From: an uncultured Bacteroidota bacterium | Lineage (GTDB): Bacteria > Bacteroidota > Bacteroidia > Chitinophagales > Chitinophagaceae | Length of the DNA stretch: 56,272 nt | Direction of reading: 5' to 3' | NCBI GenBank assembly: GCA_903905065.1 | Contig: CAIVEW010000034.1 | Location: 1 to 56,272 of the forward strand | Part shown: one piece after another, positions 51,945 to 56,272 of the stretch | Numbering within the stretch: position 1 is the stretch's first letter | How the letters are laid out: each line of letters begins with the position of its first letter | Position numbers and translations under genes: made by a program | The notes under the pieces: model-generated | The model's input: only the letters and a program-made list of their open reading frames with translations | Databases searched by the model: none | Told to the model about the DNA's origin: nothing

Positions 51945-53942
51945 TGTGATATTACATTCCCAGACACCACGCCCATAAGTAGACACTCTCAATATGCTTG
52001 CAGAAGTGCTGTCGTTGTAGATCATCATATCTGTAAAGTTGGGCGTGCCGGGAAGGCCGGTGGTATTGGTCCAGGTGGTGGTTGTATTGTCTTTGTAGTA
52101 CACAAAGTTGCCTTCGCAGACGAACAGACGTTCATTAGGAGAATATTCGTCAGCAATGACCTTACGGATATTAAGTCCGGGCAATGCGTAGGTGATATTT
52201 GTCCAGGAAGCACCTTTATTCGCAGAGCGATAAATGGCATTGTTGCAACTTAGGTAAACAATATTGCTGTTGTACTTATCCGTAGCAAGGCTGGCCATTA
52301 CATTAGTGGACCCAGGGGTAGACAGCATTGTAAAAGAAGGCGAAGCAGCCATAGCATTGTCGCTTCTGAACAGGTGGTGGCTGTCGGTGACCACATAGAG
52401 TATGTTGTTGTCGGCACGACAGGATGCGAGGCTCTGTATGTTTTCATTCGTGGGATGAATCATAGTCCATGTGGGTGATGTTGTGTTGATATTTTCTGAG
52501 CGCCAGACGGTATCGGAGCCTACGAACGCGACATTGGTTAAAGACGGAAGGAACTCGATGGCGAATGTAGATCCGGTTGTAGATGGCAAATTATATGAAA
52601 CGTCGCCGCCAAGGGGCAATAGGTTCCGACGGTCGCCATTGTCATAATAAACAGTTCCATTTCCAAGATAGTCTATGCCGCATCTCGGGCCCCAGTCGCC
52701 ACCTCGGTTGGTTTTCCACGTATCATCGAAGTACATTTCGCCATTGTCCTGCGAACCTATGCTTACCAACTGCCTTACCACGGGGCTTTGCGCCGCATGA
52801 TACACTTCCGTTGCCGCAAGGCCATTGCTGCGCGGTGTCCAGAGGGTGGCTAATGTATCGGTTGAGAGCCACACGCCACCATCATTGGCGTTAAATCTTT
52901 GAGTAAGGTTGTAAGGGTTAAACTCTATGTCGTGCATATCGGTGTGTACCTGGTCGTACCACTGCGTACGCCAGCTCCAGGTGAGGCCGCCATCGGTAGA
53001 GCGCCACACGCAATGAGAGACGAGCAATAGTTCATTTGCGTTCGCAGGGTTTACCGTGAGGTTGAAATTATAATCACCTTGCGAGCCGGAAGTAATGGTG
53101 GAGTCATAGCATACAATACACTGCGTGGAACTGGTGTAAATATTTGTGAACGTAGAACCGCCGTCTGTCGACTTCATGATCTCGCCATAACCATCGGTGG
53201 TGCCGAGGTATACGACGTTGGTATCAGCAGCGCTAACCCCGATCCGCAGGCCCTGGTTGCCGGAGGGTACCACTACCCCACTGGTGATGTGGGTCCAACT
53301 GCTGCCCATGTCCATGCTCCGGTAGAAGTCAGTACTGGTCGCGGCATACAATATCACCGAACTGCCGGGCTTCATTTTCATGCTCCTGAAGTCACCCCCC
53401 GTCCATGTTTCGGTCCACGAAGCACCGGCATTTGTTGTTTTCCAGATGCCGTCGTCAGTGGCAGCTATCAGGTTATTGTTGTTGGCCGGATCCATAATGA
53501 TCTCTACGGCCATACGGTTGCCAATGCCGGTGTTGGCCGGATTAAATGTATTTCCGCCATCCGTGCTTTTCCATATACCATAATTATCTCCGTAGTAGTT
53601 GGCATCGCCTGTTGAGAGATAAAGAATATTGTCGCTGGTATAGTCTACGCACACCGAGGAGCAGGAAGTGACCGGCATGGCTTCTGTGCCCGGTGTGGGC
53701 GCCCAGGTGCTTCCATTATCTGTGCTAATAAACAGGCCGCCTGAAGCGCTGACCGCATACATCTTCAGCGGATTGGTAGGATGAAATTTCACCTGGCTTA
53801 CCCGGCCCATGCCATTCACCTGCCCACTCACATTCACCGGGAACAACACAGGTCCGGTGTTCGACCAACTGCCCACGGCTTGCGCACCAGCATTATAACA
53901 TAATACAACAAAGGAGCGCAATAATAAAAAGCGTAATCTCAT
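51786..53942 (-). CDS. BNR/sortilin-like secreted protein, frameshifted at its end
   Basis: This 718-residue frame has a signal peptide (MRLRFLLLRSFVVLCYNAGAQA) and a series of BNR/VPS10-like beta-propeller repeats. These have the recurring pattern STDNGSTWAPT, KSTDGGNTF, KTTNAGASWTETW, RSMDMGSSWTHI, RSTDGGLTWSW and RSANKGASWTNI. The first part (SWSNTGPVLFPVNVSGQVNGMGRVSQVKFHPTNP) is typical of T9SS-secreted BNR proteins. The frame ends after WECNITITS in about 50 residues without repeat character (from about 51944 to 51786), while the downstream frame supplies the PKD, jelly-roll and sorting domains. The true protein would be about 1020 residues. A small secreted-protein gene lies 18 bp upstream in the same direction. 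Confidence 0.85.
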   Translation of the reverse strand: MRLRFLLLRSFVVLCYNAGAQAVGSWSNTGPVLFPVNVSGQVNGMGRVSQVKFHPTNPLKMYAVSASGGLFISTDNGSTWAPTPGTEAMPVTSCSSVCVDYTSDNILYLSTGDANYYGDNYGIWKSTDGGNTFNPANTGIGNRMAVEIIMDPANNNNLIAATDDGIWKTTNAGASWTETWTGGDFRSMKMKPGSSVILYAATSTDFYRSMDMGSSWTHITSGVVVPSGNQGLRIGVSAADTNVVYLGTTDGYGEIMKSTDGGSTFTNIYTSSTQCIVCYDSTITSGSQGDYNFNLTVNPANANELLLVSHCVWRSTDGGLTWSWRTQWYDQVHTDMHDIEFNPYNLTQRFNANDGGVWLSTDTLATLWTPRSNGLAATEVYHAAQSPVVRQLVSIGSQDNGEMYFDDTWKTNRGGDWGPRCGIDYLGNGTVYYDNGDRRNLLPLGGDVSYNLPSTTGSTFAIEFLPSLTNVAFVGSDTVWRSENINTTSPTWTMIHPTNENIQSLASCRADNNILYVVTDSHHLFRSDNAMAASPSFTMLSTPGSTNVMASLATDKYNSNIVYLSCNNAIYRSANKGASWTNITYALPGLNIRKVIADEYSPNERLFVCEGNFVYYKDNTTTTWTNTTGLPGTPNFTDMMIYNDSTSASILRVSTYGRGVWECNITITSLHPVILPEIKRTCAPVILYITAKIFMAASLPLHGASPAAYRLLLLPIAQ

Positions 53943-53960
53943 TTTATGAATTTTAGAAAC

Positions 53961-54368
53961 CTATTTCTGTTTGTGATCCTTCCATACCTGCAGGCGCTGC
54001 GACGGTGTAAGTATTGAGCCGTCGTCCTGCACATAAGGCTGCACCTGCATGCGCCAATGCTGGTATTTTTTTACCTCCATCCGCATATGGTCATCAGCCT
54101 GCATTCTTTGCTTTTCCTTTTTCGACGGGGTCTTTTCCACCTTGGCGTGTTCGCCAATAACGTCGTGCTCGCCACCGGGAGGTGTATGGTGCTGGAAATA
54201 TATTTTATAGGCTTTCTCCACTTCGAAGAAATTGGCGGAGGTGTCCTTTATCATGCTTATCCATAAAGGCTTGCGTGCGTAGTCTTTCTCTGTATAAGCG
54301 CTGGCCTGCTGTGCATGGCAAAAAGATGCGCAGCATAGCATCGTGATAATCAGTAATGATTTTTTCAA
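53961..54368 (-). CDS. Small secreted protein with TTG start
   Basis: This 135-residue protein probably starts at TTG 54368, because that gives a good signal peptide (KKSLLIITMLCCASFCHAQQ). A longer frame from an upstream ATG would run into the divergent FkbM gene, and the next internal ATG would cut the signal. The mature part is charged and helical (YTEKDYARKPLWISMIKDTSANFFEVEKAYKIYFQHH; KTPSKKEKQRMQADDHMRMEVKKYQHWRMQVQPYVQDDGSILTPSQRLQVWK). No domain is recognised. It lies 18 bp before the BNR-like gene and probably shares its transcript, so it may assist that secreted protein. Confidence 0.72.
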   Translation of the reverse strand: MKKSLLIITMLCCASFCHAQQASAYTEKDYARKPLWISMIKDTSANFFEVEKAYKIYFQHHTPPGGEHDVIGEHAKVEKTPSKKEKQRMQADDHMRMEVKKYQHWRMQVQPYVQDDGSILTPSQRLQVWKDHKQK

Positions 54369-54456
54369 TGGTAGCCTGTATTTTACTACGAATTTAGTCC
54401 TATTTCGCGGAAGGCGAGCGCATAATTTCCTTATATTGCGCCACGAAATTGTCATA

Positions 54457-55233
54457 ATGGAAAAACGCCTGGTATTCGATATTGGTATGCACATAGGGCA
54501 GGATAGTATTAACTACCTGCGTGAGGGCTTCCGGGTGCTTGCCGTTGAGGCCAATCCATTACTGGCAGAACAGAACAGCATAAAGTTCAAGAAATACATA
54601 GATGATGGTTCGCTTACCATTTTGAATGTGGGCATTTCTGATAAAGAAGGTATCCTGCCATTTTATATCAACAAAAGGACTTCCGAATGGAGTTCGTTCG
54701 ATTTCAAACTGGGAAGCAGGAACAATACACCTTATGAAACAAAGGAAATACCCTGTGTAACCACTGCCAGCCTGTTTAAAAAATATGGTGTGCCGTACTA
54801 CCTGAAGGTTGATATTGAAGGATACGATTTTTATTGCATCAACGATCTGCCAGAAGTGAAGAATGGAAATGGCGTAAAATATGTTTCGTGCGAGGCTTCC
54901 GAAGTATCGCTGCTGGATACATTGCATGCAAAGGGTTACACAAAATTCAAACTGATACACCAGGGTTTTAATTTCCGCCCCATTAATCTGAGCCTTGAAA
55001 AAAATCCGCTGTTTCCCTTGTACCTGAAGGTATATACCGGCTTGCGGCTGAAGTTCAAAAACCTGCTGAAATCCAGATACCCATATAGTTCGTCCGGCCC
55101 TATGCCTGAAAATACAAAAGGTGAGTGGATACCCTACGAACAGGCCAGGCAACTATTCGTTGACTTCTACCAGGGAGATAAACTGACTCCGATAAACGAC
55201 AAGAGCTGGTTTGATTTCCAGGCGACCTACTAA
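54457..55233 (+). CDS. FkbM-family methyltransferase
   Basis: This 258-residue enzyme matches the FkbM group of SAM-dependent methyltransferases, often O-methylating sugars or polyketides. ATG 54457 is chosen because the product then opens with the SAM-binding strand (MEKRLVFDIGMHIGQDSINYLREGFRVLAVEANPLLAEQN). Family features are FDIGMHIGQD, VEANP, LNVGISDKEGILPFYIN and YLKVDIEGYDFYCINDLP. An upstream in-frame ATG would add 38 residues that overlap the divergent gene. It is alone on this strand, convergent with the gliding-motility-type gene. The substrate is unknown. Confidence 0.9.
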   Translation: MEKRLVFDIGMHIGQDSINYLREGFRVLAVEANPLLAEQNSIKFKKYIDDGSLTILNVGISDKEGILPFYINKRTSEWSSFDFKLGSRNNTPYETKEIPCVTTASLFKKYGVPYYLKVDIEGYDFYCINDLPEVKNGNGVKYVSCEASEVSLLDTLHAKGYTKFKLIHQGFNFRPINLSLEKNPLFPLYLKVYTGLRLKFKNLLKSRYPYSSSGPMPENTKGEWIPYEQARQLFVDFYQGDKLTPINDKSWFDFQATY

Positions 55234-55270
55234 GCGCATATTTTCACAAAAATGTAATGGGTGCAAGAAG

Positions 55271-55292
55271 GAGACGCAAAGCATTGCGTCTC
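55271..55292. repeat. GAGACGCAA palindrome (REP-like, terminator position)
   Basis: A 9-bp stem (GAGACGCAA and its complement) with an AGCA loop, extended by CTAC, lies between convergent gene ends. It is a shortened relative of the 28-bp palindrome at 39195. Confidence 0.75.
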
Positions 55293-55312
55293 TACCTGGT
55301 TACAGTCATGCG

Positions 55313-56272
55313 CTATCTTATCAGCGTCACATTTCCTGCTTTGTGGAACACAGTACCTGTAGTGGTAACGGCTTCGATCTCGTACACATAAACATCGTAT
55401 GGCTGCGGCTGATTGTGATAGGTGCCGTCCCAGCCTGCGCTGATGTCGCTGGTGGTGAATACAAGATTGCCCCAGCGGTTGTAGATGCGGAAGTAGTTGA
55501 GCGTTGCCTCACCCCTGAGTAGTATTTTAAACAACGAGTTTACCCCATTGCCCGGCGTGAATGCGTTGGGCAGGGCGATCAGGCTCTCGGCATCCACGTA
55601 GATGCTGATCGAGTCCTTTGTTTTGCAGCCCCATTCGGTATAGCCATACACTACGTACTTCGTGCTGATCGCCGGCGTGGCAACAGGGTTGGAGATATAG
55701 GCATCGCTTAGCCCACCCGGTGGTGTCCATTCAAAGCTCGTACAGTTCGTTTGCGGCGACAGCTGGTATGACTCACCAGGGTAAAGTGTTATCGAATCAG
55801 GGAGGTAAAGTATTGCGTTTGACCTTACAGTGACATTGGCGGATACGGTATCCAGGCAGCCGTATTGGTTGGTGGCTACCGCCCAGTAGTATTGCGACGT
55901 AATGGCGTGAACCCATGGCGCAGCAGAGGTGGAATCGCTCAGGTAAACCGCAGGGTGCCATACATAGGTAGCCGGGCCGGGATTGGCTACCGGGAACAAC
56001 TGTACGGAGTCGCCGGGGCAAACTGCTATGCTGCTGTCGTAGTTCACAAAGTTACCCGGATGTACGATTATCTCTGCCGAGTCAACACCTATGCAGCCTG
56101 CGGGGGTGGTGACCGTGAGGATGATGTTGGTACTGTCGCCAGCGGTAAACACCACTGTTGAGCTGCCGGAATTGTCTAACGATACCGATGGCGACCATGC
56201 ATAGGTATAGCCCGTGTACCACATAGGGTTCACGGAGGCTGTGATGTGCAGCGTGTCATATTTGCACACCTG
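55313..56272 (-). CDS. C-terminal part of a gliding-motility-type T9SS protein (5' partial)
   Basis: The reading frame is open to the window edge (codon ending at 56272), so the N-terminus is outside the window. The visible 319 residues hold PKD/Ig-like repeats (ITASVNPMWYTGYTYAWSPSVSL; VCPGDSVQLFPVANPGPATYVWHPAVYLSD; LYPGESYQLSPQTNCTSFEWTPPGGLSD). The C-terminus is the gliding-motility-associated domain (LPNAFTPGNGVNSLFKI, LNYFRIYNRWGNLVFTTSDISAGWDGTYHNQPQPYDVYVYEIEA, GNVTLIR), the T9SS type B signal. The protein is therefore exported and probably lies on the cell surface. Function otherwise unknown. Confidence 0.9.
   Translation of the reverse strand, partial: QVCKYDTLHITASVNPMWYTGYTYAWSPSVSLDNSGSSTVVFTAGDSTNIILTVTTPAGCIGVDSAEIIVHPGNFVNYDSSIAVCPGDSVQLFPVANPGPATYVWHPAVYLSDSTSAAPWVHAITSQYYWAVATNQYGCLDTVSANVTVRSNAILYLPDSITLYPGESYQLSPQTNCTSFEWTPPGGLSDAYISNPVATPAISTKYVVYGYTEWGCKTKDSISIYVDAESLIALPNAFTPGNGVNSLFKILLRGEATLNYFRIYNRWGNLVFTTSDISAGWDGTYHNQPQPYDVYVYEIEAVTTTGTVFHKAGNVTLIR

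Noticed and set aside
54369-54494. Longer N-terminus for the small secreted protein
   Set aside because: It would bury the signal peptide and overlap the start of the divergent FkbM gene.

Overview
The window looks like a chromosomal segment of a Bacteroidota bacterium, most like the Chitinophagaceae/Sphingobacteria group. The signs are two classes of type IX secretion (T9SS) C-terminal signals (the short sorting domain and the gliding-motility-type domain), a TonB-dependent receptor with a carboxypeptidase-regulatory-like N-terminus, weak Shine-Dalgarno context, and promoters that fit the Bacteroidota pattern TTG/TTTG-N17-23-TAnnTTTG. All identifications were made by reading sequence motifs; no database search was run.

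Layout. (1) 105-14786: one giant secreted protein of 4893 residues. It has a signal peptide, an N-terminal globular part, about 55 Ig-like repeats in three blocks of different type, and a T9SS sorting domain. (2) 14.9-21.3 kb: small envelope genes (TPR membrane protein, CxxCH lipoprotein, DUF4190-like membrane protein, small lipoprotein), then a copper export pair (copA plus a CopZ-like chaperone) and a Rieske protein. (3) 21.6-26.1 kb: a TonB-dependent receptor and a T9SS-secreted protein. (4) 26.2-29.3 kb: a leftward surface-polysaccharide cluster (O-antigen-polymerase-like protein, CgeB-like glycosyltransferase, methyltransferase), with overlapping or nearly abutting genes. (5) 29.4-32.6 kb: a leftward PAAR / two-domain DcrB-like / DUF4123 set, which looks like a type VI secretion spike, chaperone and adaptor module without structural genes nearby. 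(6) 32.6-37.7 kb: a repeat-rich 1.1-kb gene-free region, then dinD, a MazG-like pyrophosphohydrolase and a translationally coupled GIY-YIG/DUF2075-helicase/S24-peptidase fusion. This is the most interesting locus. (7) 37.7-46.5 kb: housekeeping and stress genes (ahcY, a large MscS-type channel, dps, a SWI2/SNF2 helicase with two SWIM zinc fingers). (8) 46.7-48.5 kb: an AT-rich DUF7380/DUF4209-like gene with a HEPN-type RNxxxH motif. (9) 48.7-50.6 kb: a phosphate transport pair (PiT and its DUF47/PhoU-like partner) behind a Pho-box-like repeat. (10) 50.9-56.3 kb: a frameshifted T9SS-secreted BNR/sortilin-like protein with a small secreted protein ahead of it, an FkbM methyltransferase, and the C-terminal end of a gliding-motility-type secreted protein cut by the window edge.

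Main points for follow-up. First, the helicase fusion carries a LexA/UmuD-like autoprotease domain with an Ala-Gly candidate cleavage site 40 residues before the catalytic Ser. It is co-expressed with a nucleotide pyrophosphohydrolase and sits next to dinD, which suggests a DNA-damage- or phage-triggered defence unit. Second, the PAAR/DcrB-like/DUF4123 module ends in an unusual Pro-Ser-Ala tail with a duplicated docking-like peptide. Third, the intergenic regions hold several dispersed palindromes and phased direct repeats.
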